Of a stretch of DNA of 64,000 bases, positions 16,714 through 27,400 are shown in pieces (the first letter of the stretch is position 1; every line of letters begins with the position of its first letter). The notes under the pieces were generated by a model. The model saw only the letters and a list, made by a program, of their open reading frames with translations, was not told the origin of the DNA and did no database searches. Made by a program: the position numbers and the translations under genes. The stretch comes from Fimbriimonadaceae bacterium (GTDB lineage: Bacteria > Armatimonadota > Fimbriimonadia > Fimbriimonadales > Fimbriimonadaceae): assembly GCA_022843485.1 (NCBI GenBank), contig JALHNM010000011.1, forward strand, positions 1 to 64,000. The letters are read 5' to 3'.

Positions 16714-17837
16714 GGGTCGCCGCGATCCTGGTGGCGGCGGGCCGGTCTGAACGGTTCGGCCAGGACAAGCTGTGGCTTCCGTTCCGGAGCGGGCCGTTGT
16801 GGGCTTCGTCGTACTCGGTGTTGTCTCGGTGCCCCGGGGTCGAGGGGGTCGGGCTCGTCGTGGCCGCGGGTCGGGAGGCGGAGTTCAGTGCCCTCGCGGC
16901 CGGTGCCCTGTTCGTCGTTCCAGGTGGGGCGTCGAGACAGGAGAGCGTGGCTCGGGGGCTCGCGGCAGTGCCGGAAGGGTTCGACGCGGTCCTCATCCAC
17001 GATGCGGCCCGGCCGTTCCTGACGCCGGACGTGGTGGACCGGGTTCTGGCGGGGGTTCGACGCTCGGGGGCGGCGTATCCCGCGGTTCCGGTGACGGACA
17101 CCGTGCGCCAGGTGGGCTCCAACGGGGTCGCGACTTTGGACCGCTCGACGCTCCTGGCGGTCCAGACCCCGCAGGGGGCTCGGCTCGAGCTCTTGCGAGA
17201 GGCCCATGAGCTGGCGACAGGCGAGTCGACCGACGACATCGCCTTGATCGAGGCGATCGGGCACCCGGCAGAGGCGGTGGAGGGCGATCCGGCCAACGTG
17301 AAGGTCACCGATCCAGCGGACCTGTCGCGTATCCTCGGGGCGGTGGAGACCAGGACAGGGCTCGGTTACGACATCCACGCCTTCTCGGCGGACCCGGACC
17401 GGCCAATGTGGCTTGGGGGGGTCGAATTCGACGACCGCCCGGGTCTCGATGGGCATTCAGACGCCGACGCCTTGCTCCATGCGGTCGTCGACGCCCTGCT
17501 CGGAGCGGCCGGGCTCGGGGACATCGGGGTTCACTTCCCGAACTCGGACGAGCGGTGGCGGGGCCGGGAGTCGGGGCACTTCGTTCGGGAGGCGGGGCGA
17601 ATGGTCGGGGAGGCGGGCTGGGAGATCGTCCACGTCGATGCGAGCGTGATGGCGGAGCGGCCCCGGGTGATGGGGCGTCGCCATGAGATCTGTGAAAGGA
17701 TCGCTGGCCTTCTCGGCATCGATCCGTCTCGGGTGAGCGTCAAGGCTACGACGAACGAGGGGCTCGGGGCGATCGGTCGGGGAGAAGGGGTGGCCTGTCT
17801 CGCTGTGGCAACGCTCGCCCGTCGTATGGAAAAGTAG
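16710..17837 (+). CDS. ispDF: bifunctional IspD/IspF, MEP isoprenoid pathway
   Basis: A 375-residue fusion. Residues 1-220 are the 2-C-methyl-D-erythritol 4-phosphate cytidylyltransferase (AAILVAAGRSERFG; HDAARPFL; TPQGARLELL). Residues 221-375 are the 2,4-cyclodiphosphate synthase (GLGYDIHAF with the metal-binding Asp/His; DGHSDADALLHA; KATTNEGLG). It therefore catalyses non-consecutive MEP-pathway steps. The fusion is known in several phyla. The GTG start overlaps the upstream stop by 4 bp (16710-16713), so it is coupled to the PIN/TRAM gene; the hpf gene follows after 4 bp. Confidence 0.96.
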   Translation: MRVAAILVAAGRSERFGQDKLWLPFRSGPLWASSYSVLSRCPGVEGVGLVVAAGREAEFSALAAGALFVVPGGASRQESVARGLAAVPEGFDAVLIHDAARPFLTPDVVDRVLAGVRRSGAAYPAVPVTDTVRQVGSNGVATLDRSTLLAVQTPQGARLELLREAHELATGESTDDIALIEAIGHPAEAVEGDPANVKVTDPADLSRILGAVETRTGLGYDIHAFSADPDRPMWLGGVEFDDRPGLDGHSDADALLHAVVDALLGAAGLGDIGVHFPNSDERWRGRESGHFVREAGRMVGEAGWEIVHVDASVMAERPRVMGRRHEICERIAGLLGIDPSRVSVKATTNEGLGAIGRGEGVACLAVATLARRMEK

Positions 17838-17841
17838 AGCC

Positions 17842-19756
<1,915 letters not shown>

Positions 19757-19771
19757 ACGCCCCGGTGGCGC

Positions 19772-20734
19772 TCAGATGGGGCGGAGGGCACCGGCCACGC
19801 GGTCGACGGTTGTGAACGCGAGGCAGGTGACTGTGTCCGCCCCGCCGTAGTAGACGGCGATCCGGCCGGTCGGACCGCAGGTGAGGGCGGCGCAGGGGAA
19901 GACGACGTTCGGGACGTCGCCGACCTGCTCGTACAGGGCCTGCGGGGACATGAGGTACTGGGGCGTCCGGGATCGCACACGCCAGGGCTCGTCGAGGTCC
20001 AGGAGGGCTGCCCCCCAGTGGTAGACGAAACCGTTGCAGCTCGTTAGGACGCCGTGGTGGAAGAGGAGCCACCCTTCGTCGGTCTCGATCGGCACTGGTC
20101 CGGCACCGATCTTGGTGCTCTCCCACGGCTGTTCGCCTCTCATGACCCACCGGTGCCGACCCCAGTGGACGAGGTCGTCGCTCTGGCTCAGGAAGATCTC
20201 GCCGAACGGAGTGTGGCCCGTGTCGCTCGGGCGGCTGAGGAGCAGGTAGCGACCCCCGACGGGCCGGGGGAACAAGACCCCGTTGCGGTTGTAGGGGAGG
20301 AGCGCGTTCTCGACCATCGTGAACTCGGCGAAGTCACGGGTGTGGCCGAGCCCGATGGTCGGGCCGTGCCAGCCGTTGCACCAGGTGACGTAGAACCGGT
20401 CCTCGAGCCACACGACCCGAGGGTCGTAGCCGTACTCCGGGGGCTCGACGCCGGGCGGGACGTTCCAGGAGATCGGCTCCTGGTCGATACGCCAGTCGAC
20501 TCCGTCCTCGCTGAAGCCAGCATGGAGCCGCATCTCACGCCGCCGGTCGTCGCACCGGAAGACGCCTGCGAAACGGCCGTCGAATGGGACGACGGCGCTG
20601 TTGAAGACGCTGTTGCTCGTCGGGGTGGCGTCGCGGGGGATGATCGGGTTGCGCCGGCTCCGCCACACCGTGGCGTCGGCGTCGGGGGCCTCCTCCCAGG
20701 GCAGGTTCGGCAAGGCAGGGCTCACAAGTCGCAC
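19772..20734 (-). CDS. glycoside hydrolase family 130 (beta-mannoside phosphorylase-like)
   Basis: A 320-residue five-bladed beta-propeller enzyme. VWRSRRNPII, SVFNSAVVPFDGRF, YGYDPRVVWLEDRFYVTW (D104 as general acid), GRYLLLSRPSD, ESTKIGAGPVPIETDEGWLLFHHG and IAVYYGGADTVTCLA follow the GH130 pattern in order. Characterised members phosphorolyse beta-1,4-, beta-1,2- or N-glycan-linked mannosides, or hydrolyse mannobiose; the substrate is not decidable here. It is convergent with eno (15-bp gap) and divergent from scpA. GTG 20734 is preceded by CATACT at 5 bases, consistent with a leaderless message. No mannan-utilisation genes are adjacent. Confidence 0.9.
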   Translation of the reverse strand: MRLVSPALPNLPWEEAPDADATVWRSRRNPIIPRDATPTSNSVFNSAVVPFDGRFAGVFRCDDRRREMRLHAGFSEDGVDWRIDQEPISWNVPPGVEPPEYGYDPRVVWLEDRFYVTWCNGWHGPTIGLGHTRDFAEFTMVENALLPYNRNGVLFPRPVGGRYLLLSRPSDTGHTPFGEIFLSQSDDLVHWGRHRWVMRGEQPWESTKIGAGPVPIETDEGWLLFHHGVLTSCNGFVYHWGAALLDLDEPWRVRSRTPQYLMSPQALYEQVGDVPNVVFPCAALTCGPTGRIAVYYGGADTVTCLAFTTVDRVAGALRPI

Positions 20735-20823
20735 GGCCGAGTATGGTCGGACGGTGGGTTCTTGTGTTGGCAGGGACGAGCCTGTTGTGCGGATGGGACC
20801 CGTCGGTGACGTAGACTAGGGCC

Positions 20824-21576
20824 GTGGCGGAGGGGAAGGAGGTCGTCCGGGGGGATGGGGTGTCGGCGTTGGGGGTGGTGGCGCCGGTCGAGATCCTGAT
20901 CGAGTGCGGGGCGTTCTCGGGGTCGTTGGGGGCGTTGTTCCACCTGGTTCGGGAGCACAAGGTCGACCTCCTTGGCGTCCCGCTCGCGCCGGTGTGCGAG
21001 GCGTACCTTCGGTACCTGCTGGAGAGCGCCGATGTCGATATGGACCGTGCGGGGGCGGCGCTGGCGGCGCTGGCCTACCTCTTGGAGCGGAAGGCCTGGA
21101 ACTTGCTCCCTTCGCAGGAGGGGGAGGAGCCGGAGGTGGAGGACCTCCTCGAGACCACCGAGCCGTGGGTCCACGAGTTCGCCCCGGCCATCGAAGCTCT
21201 CTCGCAGTTGGCGGAGGAGCGCTCGCTGGTGTTCTTCCGATCGACCGACGCGTCCCCGTACGAACTGCCGTACGAACCGGACGGCGTCTCCGCCGACGAC
21301 TTGGCGAAGGCTCTCAACCGTTTGCTGGAAAAGGCGGCTCCTGACCCACCGGCGGCACAAAGACGACCGAGCCGTTCGCTGAGCGACCAAATGGTTGAGG
21401 TGATGGGCCGCTTGGGGGTGGACTTCCTTGGGTTCGAGGAGTTGATCGGCGCGCCGTTCACACGGTCGGACGTCGTCTGGTGGTTCTTGGCCCTGCTCGA
21501 GCTCATCCGGTTGGGGCAGGCACGGGTACGACTCGAGGACGGCGAGGTTGCGTTCGCCCGGGCCGTGGCTGCCTAG
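20824..21576 (+). CDS. scpA: segregation and condensation protein A (kleisin)
   Basis: A 250-residue kleisin of the SMC-ScpAB condensin. It has the ScpA N-terminal pattern (F-SGSLGALFHLVREHKVDLLGVPLAPVCEAYLRYL), a helical middle (ALAYLLERKAWNLLP) and a C-terminal winged helix (VVWWFLALLELIRLGQARV). GTG 20824 lies 6 bases after TAGACT without a ribosome site. The N-terminus is somewhat divergent (SGSLG for the usual GPLDLLL). scpB follows, confirming the call. Confidence 0.93.
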   Translation: MAEGKEVVRGDGVSALGVVAPVEILIECGAFSGSLGALFHLVREHKVDLLGVPLAPVCEAYLRYLLESADVDMDRAGAALAALAYLLERKAWNLLPSQEGEEPEVEDLLETTEPWVHEFAPAIEALSQLAEERSLVFFRSTDASPYELPYEPDGVSADDLAKALNRLLEKAAPDPPAAQRRPSRSLSDQMVEVMGRLGVDFLGFEELIGAPFTRSDVVWWFLALLELIRLGQARVRLEDGEVAFARAVAA

Positions 21577-21632
21577 GGTCGAGGGCCCTGGGTGGCGGGG
21601 TGGGTGGCATAATGCGGGCTTAGGTCGGGACG

Positions 21633-22187
21633 ATGAACCTGATGCGCGCGCTCGAGGCCTTGCTGTTCGTGGCCGATTCTCCGGTGACGCCGAACGATTT
21701 GGCGTCCGCACTTGTGGTGCCCGTGTACGCGGTGGAGGAGGCATTGGAGAAGCTCGGGGCGCGGATGCACCACGAGTCAGGGCTGCAGCTCGTCCGGATC
21801 GCGGGCGGATACCAGGTCGCGACGAAGCCGGAGTACGCCGACGCGGTGGCGCGGTTCACGACCCCCCAGCGGGCGCGTATGTCGCGGAGTCTCCTCGAGG
21901 TGCTCGCGATCGTGGCCTACCAGCAGCCGGTGACCGCGGCGGAGATCGATTCCGTTCGGGGTGTGGATAGTTCGTACGCCTTGCGGCAGTTGTCGGAGCG
22001 GCGCTTGGTGACAGAGGTGGGCCGCAAGTCGACGCCTGGTCGGCCGATGCTCTACGGCACCACTCAGCACTTCCTCCACAGCTTCAAGCTGGACGCGCTC
22101 ACCGAGTTACCGCCGCTGCACCGAGCCCTCCCGGAGACGGTGGGTGAAGGCTCGGAGGCGGACCAAGGCCGTCTCGAACTCGACTGA
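21633..22187 (+). CDS. scpB: segregation and condensation protein B
   Basis: A 184-residue partner of ScpA. Two winged-helix modules are visible: ALEALLFVADSPVTPNDLA, and LLEVLAIVAYQQPVTAAEID-SVRGVDSSYALRQLSERRLV followed by GRPMLYGTT, the best-conserved ScpB stretch. It binds the kleisin and is needed for condensin loading and chromosome segregation. It starts 56 bp after scpA, with CATAAT (21608-21613) upstream as a possible extra promoter. Confidence 0.95.
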   Translation: MNLMRALEALLFVADSPVTPNDLASALVVPVYAVEEALEKLGARMHHESGLQLVRIAGGYQVATKPEYADAVARFTTPQRARMSRSLLEVLAIVAYQQPVTAAEIDSVRGVDSSYALRQLSERRLVTEVGRKSTPGRPMLYGTTQHFLHSFKLDALTELPPLHRALPETVGEGSEADQGRLELD

Positions 22188-22205
22188 CGCGGTAGATTGG
22201 AGCCG

Positions 22206-23267
22206 ATGCGCCCAGCCCTGACTCTTTGCGTCGCCTTGCTGGGGGCGTCGGCGCAGGCGCAGGCACCGCCAAGGGTCACCGCCGCCAGCGCGGTCGTGAT
22301 CGACGAGGAGACCGGGGCTGTCCTCTGGGCAAAGGCGGCGGACACGCTTCGCGAACCGGCGAGCACGACAAAGGTGATGACCGCGCTTCTCTTCGTCGAG
22401 GCGGTCCCGTCTTGGACGATCGTGCGGGCGCCGAAAGATGTGGCCGGGGCAGGCGGGTCTTCGATCCGGCTCAAAGCGGGCGAAGAAATGAAGGCGGAGG
22501 ATCTATTAGCAGCCCTCATGGTACGCAGTGCGAACGATGCGGCCCGCACGATCGCTGTTCGCGTGTCGGGTTCGGAAAGGGCCTTCGCGACACTTATGAA
22601 CGAGCGCGCAGCGCTCCTGGGTGCGACGCGGACGACGTTTCGGAACCCTCACGGAATGCCTCAGCCTGGGCACCGGACCACTGCCCGGGACCTCGCCCGT
22701 ATCGGCCGTGCTGCCCTGAAGTACCCGGCGGTTCTGGAGGTCGGTCAACTGCGCTCCCGTCGTCTCGAGCGCAGCATGCGGCTTCAGGGGACTTGGGTGA
22801 ACCGCTACAACCCCTTCATGGACGCCGATCCGAGCGCCGTCGGCCTGAAGACGGGGTTGACTCGCGGCGCGGGTCAGTGCTTCGTCGGAGGGGTGCGGCG
22901 ACAGGGGTTCGGCATCGTGACGGTCGTGCTCAAATCGCGGGACTGGGTGGGCGACACGCAGCGCCTCGTCGAGTGGGCTTACGCGAGCCACTCCCGAGTC
23001 CGGGTGGCGCAGCGGGGGGTGCCGTTGACGCGGGCCACGGTGCCGGGCGGCTCGGACCCACTCGACCTTCTCGCGACCAGGGACGTTTGGATCCCGGTGC
23101 GCAACGGCCAAGTCCCACCGAGTTGGACGTTGCCTGCCGTCCCGAGTCCGCCGATCGCCAGACTGGCAAGTCTCGGCCGGGCCACAATGACGCTCGCCGA
23201 CGGCACGACGGTCTTGCTCGACGTCACCGCCGGGCAAGGTATAGAGAACAAGGGCGCCGAACGATGA
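22206..23267 (+). CDS. D-alanyl-D-alanine carboxypeptidase (PBP5-like, S11)
   Basis: A 353-residue secreted penicillin-binding protein trimming the terminal D-Ala of peptidoglycan stem peptides. The signal peptide (ALTLCVALLGASAQAQA) precedes the serine-peptidase motifs STTK (catalytic Ser and Lys), SAN and KTG in order. A small beta domain follows (RVAQRGVPLTRATVPGG). I place the start at ATG 22206, 7 bases after TAGATT; a TTG at 22197 would overlap that box. It lacks an obvious C-terminal amphipathic anchor. Its stop overlaps the next start (ATGA). Confidence 0.92.
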   Translation: MRPALTLCVALLGASAQAQAPPRVTAASAVVIDEETGAVLWAKAADTLREPASTTKVMTALLFVEAVPSWTIVRAPKDVAGAGGSSIRLKAGEEMKAEDLLAALMVRSANDAARTIAVRVSGSERAFATLMNERAALLGATRTTFRNPHGMPQPGHRTTARDLARIGRAALKYPAVLEVGQLRSRRLERSMRLQGTWVNRYNPFMDADPSAVGLKTGLTRGAGQCFVGGVRRQGFGIVTVVLKSRDWVGDTQRLVEWAYASHSRVRVAQRGVPLTRATVPGGSDPLDLLATRDVWIPVRNGQVPPSWTLPAVPSPPIARLASLGRATMTLADGTTVLLDVTAGQGIENKGAER

Positions 23268-24019
23268 GGTTACACAAGTATATCGCCCACTCCGGAGTCT
23301 GCTCCCGACGGAAGGCAGAGGAGTTGATCGCGGCGGGGCGGGTCACGGTGAACGGGCAGCCCGTCGTCGAGATGGGCGTCAAGGTCGAGGCGACTGACGT
23401 GGTGGCCGTCGACGGCAAAAGGGTCGAGCCCGCGGCGCACCAGTACCTTGTGCTGAACAAGCCGCGCGGGGTCGTCACGACGCTCTCGGACCCGCAGAGG
23501 CGGCCGACGGTGGCGGACTACCTCCCTACGTCTGCGCGCGGGGTCAAGCCGGTCGGGCGACTCGACATGGACACGGACGGGCTTCTCATCCTTACCAACG
23601 ACGGCGATTTCGCCATGCGTCTCGCTCACCCCCGGTACGAGGTGGACAAGGAGTACGAGGCCCTGGTGGAGGGCGTGCCTTCGGAGGAGGCTCTCGAGCG
23701 ACTGCGTCGTGGAGTGACCATCGACGGGGAGCGGACGGCCCCGGCGCAGGTGCGGGTGCTGGGTGTCGGTCGGGACGGGGCTCGGCTATCGATCATCATC
23801 CACGAAGGCAAGAACCGCCAGATCCGGCGCATGGCCGAGGCCGTCGGACACGCGGTGCTCGAGCTCCGCCGGATCCGGATCGGACCCCTCCGGCTCAAGG
23901 GCATGCGCCCGGGCGAGGCACGGCTGATCGGAGTCCAGCAGGTGGCGGAACTCAAGCGCCTTGTGGGCTTGACCGAGAGCCCGGCGGCGGCCCCGAAGAG
24001 GCGCGTCAAGCCACAATAG
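23264..24019 (+). CDS. 23S rRNA pseudouridine synthase, RluB/RsuA family
   Basis: A 251-residue RNA-modifying enzyme. An S4 RNA-binding domain (1-60; RLHKYIAHSGVCSRRKAEELI) precedes the RsuA/RluB catalytic domain with VLNKPRGVVTT, GRLDMDTDGLLILTNDG (catalytic Asp in GRLDMDT) and HEGKNRQIRRM. Which uridine is modified (23S in RluB/E/F or 16S in RsuA) cannot be fixed; the architecture favours RluB. The start overlaps the carboxypeptidase stop by 4 bp. A basic PKRRVKPQ tail ends the protein. Confidence 0.93.
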   Translation: MRLHKYIAHSGVCSRRKAEELIAAGRVTVNGQPVVEMGVKVEATDVVAVDGKRVEPAAHQYLVLNKPRGVVTTLSDPQRRPTVADYLPTSARGVKPVGRLDMDTDGLLILTNDGDFAMRLAHPRYEVDKEYEALVEGVPSEEALERLRRGVTIDGERTAPAQVRVLGVGRDGARLSIIIHEGKNRQIRRMAEAVGHAVLELRRIRIGPLRLKGMRPGEARLIGVQQVAELKRLVGLTESPAAAPKRRVKPQ

Positions 24020-24023
24020 GTCG

Positions 24024-26168
24024 ATGGCGAACCGACTCGCGGAGTGTTCCTCGCCGTACCTGCAACAGCACAAGGACAACCCGATCGACTGGTACCCCTG
24101 GGGGGACGAGGTATGGGATCGAGCTCGCGCGGAACAGAAGCCGGTCTTCCTGAGCGTCGGCTACTCCAGCTGTCACTGGTGCCATGTGATGGCCCACGAA
24201 TCGTTCGAAGACCCTGAGGTCGCGGAGGCGCTGAACCGGGACTTCGTCTCAATCAAGCTGGATCGCGAGGAGCGGCCGGACGTGGACGACGTCTACATGA
24301 CCGCCGTCCAGATGGCGACCGGCCACGGAGGATGGCCGATGTCGGTCTTTCTGACCCCCGACAAGGAGCCCTTCTTCGCCGGGACGTACTTTCCCAAGGA
24401 CGGTCGGTCGGGCGTCCCCGGCTTCCTCACGATCGTGGGGAGCCTTGCGCAGGCCTGGCGGAACCAGAGGGACGAGGTGCGCAAGACGGCCGCCGAGTTC
24501 GCATCCGCGCTGGCTCAGAGTCGAGAGCGCGCGCTCTTCGCCGACGAGTCAGCGTTCTCCGTAGAGACGGTCGATCAAGCGGTCGAAGCGCTCCACGAGT
24601 CGTTCGACTTCGAGCACGGGGGCTTCGGAGACCGTCCGAAGTTCCCGCCGCACTCCGCGCTTCGGTTCCTGATCGACTATGCGGTGCTCCGGGGACGGCT
24701 GCCCGGGGACGGCGCGGGGCTGGTCGAGACGGCGCGGACGATGGTCGCGTTGACGCTTGACCAGTTGGTTAGGGGGGGCATCCACGACCACGTCGGAGGG
24801 GGGTTCCATCGTTACGCCACCGACGATCGATGGCACCTGCCGCACTTCGAGAAGATGCTCTACGACAACGCCCAACTGCTCGGGGCGTTGGCGCATGCGC
24901 GTCGGGAAGGCTTCTCCGATCCCTCGGGGCTCTGCCGCCGGGCGGAAGAGGGGATCGTCGACTGGCTCCATCGGGAGATGACCGCGCCGGACGGCACGCT
25001 CTACTCGGCCCTCGACGCCGACACGGGCGGGGAGGAGGGGGCGACCTACCTTTGGTCCGAGGAGGAGGTCCGGGCCGCACTTGGTGCCGGGGCTGACGCG
25101 TTCCTTGAGGCGTTCCAGTGCGCGCCGGAGGGGAACTACTTGGACGAAGGGTCGAAGGTTCGGACGGGCCTGAACGTGCTCCACCGGCGACGCGAGGACA
25201 CGGGCTTGTTCGAAGGAGAGCTCGCGCTCTTGCGGGAGACGCGGGCTGGACGCGCCCAACCAGGGCTCGACGACAAGGCGTTGGCAGCATGGAACGGGCT
25301 CGCGATCGGGGCGCTTGCGGAGGCGGGTTACGTGTCTGAGGCGATCGCGGCGGCCCAGGCGTGGGCGTCGTACGGCTCCGATCTGCCTCACATGGTGACT
25401 CGGGGTCGGGCAGAAGGGGACGCGTTCTTGGACGACTTTGCCTTCTTGGCGGACGGATTCCTGGCGATCGCCGGCGGGGGTGGAGGTAGTGAATGGACCG
25501 AGCAGGCAGAGGCGCTCGTAGACCGTATGGTGGAACTCTTCGGAGAACCGGAGGGATCCTTCCGCTTCGTGCGTTTGGGCGGTGAGGTCCTGTTCGGGAC
25601 GAGTAAGCCGTTCATGGACAACGCGACCCCGAGTCCAAATGGCGTGGCTGCCCGGGCGCTGCGGCGAGCTGGACGGGTGCAAGCGGCCGCGCAGGTGGTC
25701 GTGGCCGGTCTCGGATGGGTGATCCGGGTACCCAGGGCCACCGAGACGCTCCTTCGAGAGATGGTCCACCTTTTGGTCGATTCCTCGGTTCGGACTACCG
25801 TACTCGTTGGGAGCCGCACCAGCGTCGAGGTACGACTAGAACCTGGCGAGCCGGTCATCGATCAGACTGGATGGGGGTACTCCGAGTTGGTGCTCGACGT
25901 ACCGTCTGGCCTTCACATCAACTCCGACCAACCTCCCGCCACTTGGTTGGTGCCGACCGTGGTGCGCGTCTCGGGTGTGCTCGGGGAGGCCGGGTTCGAG
26001 GAGGCTCCGGACGGTCGGTACGAGGGCGTCGTGCGCATCCCTCTTCGATTGCGGCCGGCCGGCGAGTCCCGAGACTTCGAGGTGAGGGTGACCTTCCAGG
26101 CGTGTACGGAGCGAGAGTGCTTCGCTCCCGAGGAGCGCGTCCTCCTGGGCAGGCTGGTCGGCGATTGA
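24024..26168 (+). CDS. YyaL/SPATA20-type thioredoxin-domain protein with DsbD-N-like C-terminus
   Basis: A 714-residue protein. The N-terminal thioredoxin-like domain (1-160) has SSCHWCHVMAHESFED, the DUF255 CxxC signature. A glycosidase-like (alpha/alpha)6 region follows (HDHVGGGFHRYATDDRWHLPHFEKMLYDN, in the family sequence). The last ~120 residues (LDVPSGLHINSD ... VRVTFQACTERECFAP) resemble the DsbD N-terminal domain, including a Cys pair spaced like its active site; most YyaL homologues end before this. There is no signal peptide, which is odd for a DsbD-alpha-type domain. ATG 24024 is 6 bases after CACAAT. Confidence 0.85.
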   Translation: MANRLAECSSPYLQQHKDNPIDWYPWGDEVWDRARAEQKPVFLSVGYSSCHWCHVMAHESFEDPEVAEALNRDFVSIKLDREERPDVDDVYMTAVQMATGHGGWPMSVFLTPDKEPFFAGTYFPKDGRSGVPGFLTIVGSLAQAWRNQRDEVRKTAAEFASALAQSRERALFADESAFSVETVDQAVEALHESFDFEHGGFGDRPKFPPHSALRFLIDYAVLRGRLPGDGAGLVETARTMVALTLDQLVRGGIHDHVGGGFHRYATDDRWHLPHFEKMLYDNAQLLGALAHARREGFSDPSGLCRRAEEGIVDWLHREMTAPDGTLYSALDADTGGEEGATYLWSEEEVRAALGAGADAFLEAFQCAPEGNYLDEGSKVRTGLNVLHRRREDTGLFEGELALLRETRAGRAQPGLDDKALAAWNGLAIGALAEAGYVSEAIAAAQAWASYGSDLPHMVTRGRAEGDAFLDDFAFLADGFLAIAGGGGGSEWTEQAEALVDRMVELFGEPEGSFRFVRLGGEVLFGTSKPFMDNATPSPNGVAARALRRAGRVQAAAQVVVAGLGWVIRVPRATETLLREMVHLLVDSSVRTTVLVGSRTSVEVRLEPGEPVIDQTGWGYSELVLDVPSGLHINSDQPPATWLVPTVVRVSGVLGEAGFEEAPDGRYEGVVRIPLRLRPAGESRDFEVRVTFQACTERECFAPEERVLLGRLVGD

Positions 26169-26185
26169 AGTAGAATCCGGCCGAG

Positions 26186-27394
26186 ATGAAGGTTCTCGTC
26201 GCGGACAAGTTCGAAAAGTCGGGCCTGGACGGCCTCCGAGCCCTTGGGTGTGAGGTGGTGTCGAACCCCGACCTCGCCGGGGACACTCTTGCCGAGGCGA
26301 TCCTCGCGGAACAACCAGAAATCCTGATCGTTCGGAGTACGAAAGTCGAGGCGCGCCATCTGGAGGGGAACAGTCTGTCGCTCGTGATCCGGGCGGGCGC
26401 GGGCTACAACACGATCGACGTCGCCGCGGCGAGTGCGAACGGGGTGTACGTGGCGAACTGTCCGGGGAAGAACTCGCTGGCGGTCGCCGAGCTCGCGTTC
26501 GGGCTGATCTTGACCCTTGACCGCCGTATACCCGATAACGTCGCTGAGTTCCGCGCGGGCCAGTGGAACAAGAAGGCTTACAGTAAGGCAAAGGGTATCT
26601 ACGGTTCAACCTTGGGCCTTGTGGGGATGGGTCAGATCGGACAAGAAATGGTACCCAGGGCGAAGGCCTTCGGCATGACTGTCGTCGCCTACAGCCGTTG
26701 GATGACGCCGGACATCGCTGCAGCGCTTGGCATCGGGCAGGCCCATAGCCTCCTGGAAGTCGCCCAGCAAGCCGACTACGTTTCCGTCCATACCTCCCTC
26801 CGCGAGGACACGCGGGGGTTGATCGACAAGGCCTTCTTCGACGCGATGAAGCCTGGGGCAGGGTTTATCAACACGAGCCGGGCCGAGGTCGTCGATGAGG
26901 ACGCGATGGTCGGCGCCCTTCGATCAGGCAAGATCCGGGCGGGGCTAGACGTTATGGTCGGAGAGCCTTCAGGTGGAGAGGGAGTCTATGAAGGGCCCTT
27001 GAAGGATCTAGCGAACGTGTACTGTACCCATCACATCGGGGCGAGTACGGATCAAGCTCAAGAGGCGGTCTCGGCGGAAACGGTGCGCATCGTGAAAGAG
27101 TACAAGACGACCGGCACGGTGCCGAACGTCGTGAACTTGGGTAAAGGTGAGATCGCGACGCACCTCCTAGTCGTGAGGCACCGGGATCGAGTCGGTGTGC
27201 TCGCGGGAGTCCTTGGACATCTGAAGGACGATGGAGTCAACGTACAGGAAATGGAGAACATCGTTCTTGGTGGGGCGCACGCGGCTATCGCACAAATCGC
27301 GGTGAACAAGGCGCCGGGAGACGCCGTCCTCTCGGCGATTCGGCTGCTCCCCGACGTATTCTCGTCCAACCTGTTCCCGATCGCAAAGCCTTAG
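26186..27394 (+). CDS. serA: D-3-phosphoglycerate dehydrogenase, ACT-domain type
   Basis: A 402-residue NAD-dependent 2-hydroxyacid dehydrogenase, the entry step of serine synthesis. IRAGAGYNTID, the Rossmann motif GLVGMGQIGQEM, NTSRAEVVDE (catalytic Arg), GLDV and HHIGAST (catalytic His) are present. A C-terminal ACT domain (about 325-402; VVRHRDRVGVLAGVLGHLKDDGVNVQEMEN) suggests allosteric control, probably by serine. Another 2-hydroxyacid dehydrogenase is possible, but the ACT domain favours SerA. TAGAAT ends 9 bases before the ATG; there is no clear ribosome site. It is convergent with alr with a 6-bp gap. Confidence 0.9.
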   Translation: MKVLVADKFEKSGLDGLRALGCEVVSNPDLAGDTLAEAILAEQPEILIVRSTKVEARHLEGNSLSLVIRAGAGYNTIDVAAASANGVYVANCPGKNSLAVAELAFGLILTLDRRIPDNVAEFRAGQWNKKAYSKAKGIYGSTLGLVGMGQIGQEMVPRAKAFGMTVVAYSRWMTPDIAAALGIGQAHSLLEVAQQADYVSVHTSLREDTRGLIDKAFFDAMKPGAGFINTSRAEVVDEDAMVGALRSGKIRAGLDVMVGEPSGGEGVYEGPLKDLANVYCTHHIGASTDQAQEAVSAETVRIVKEYKTTGTVPNVVNLGKGEIATHLLVVRHRDRVGVLAGVLGHLKDDGVNVQEMENIVLGGAHAAIAQIAVNKAPGDAVLSAIRLLPDVFSSNLFPIAKP

Positions 27395-27400
27395 GCCGCG

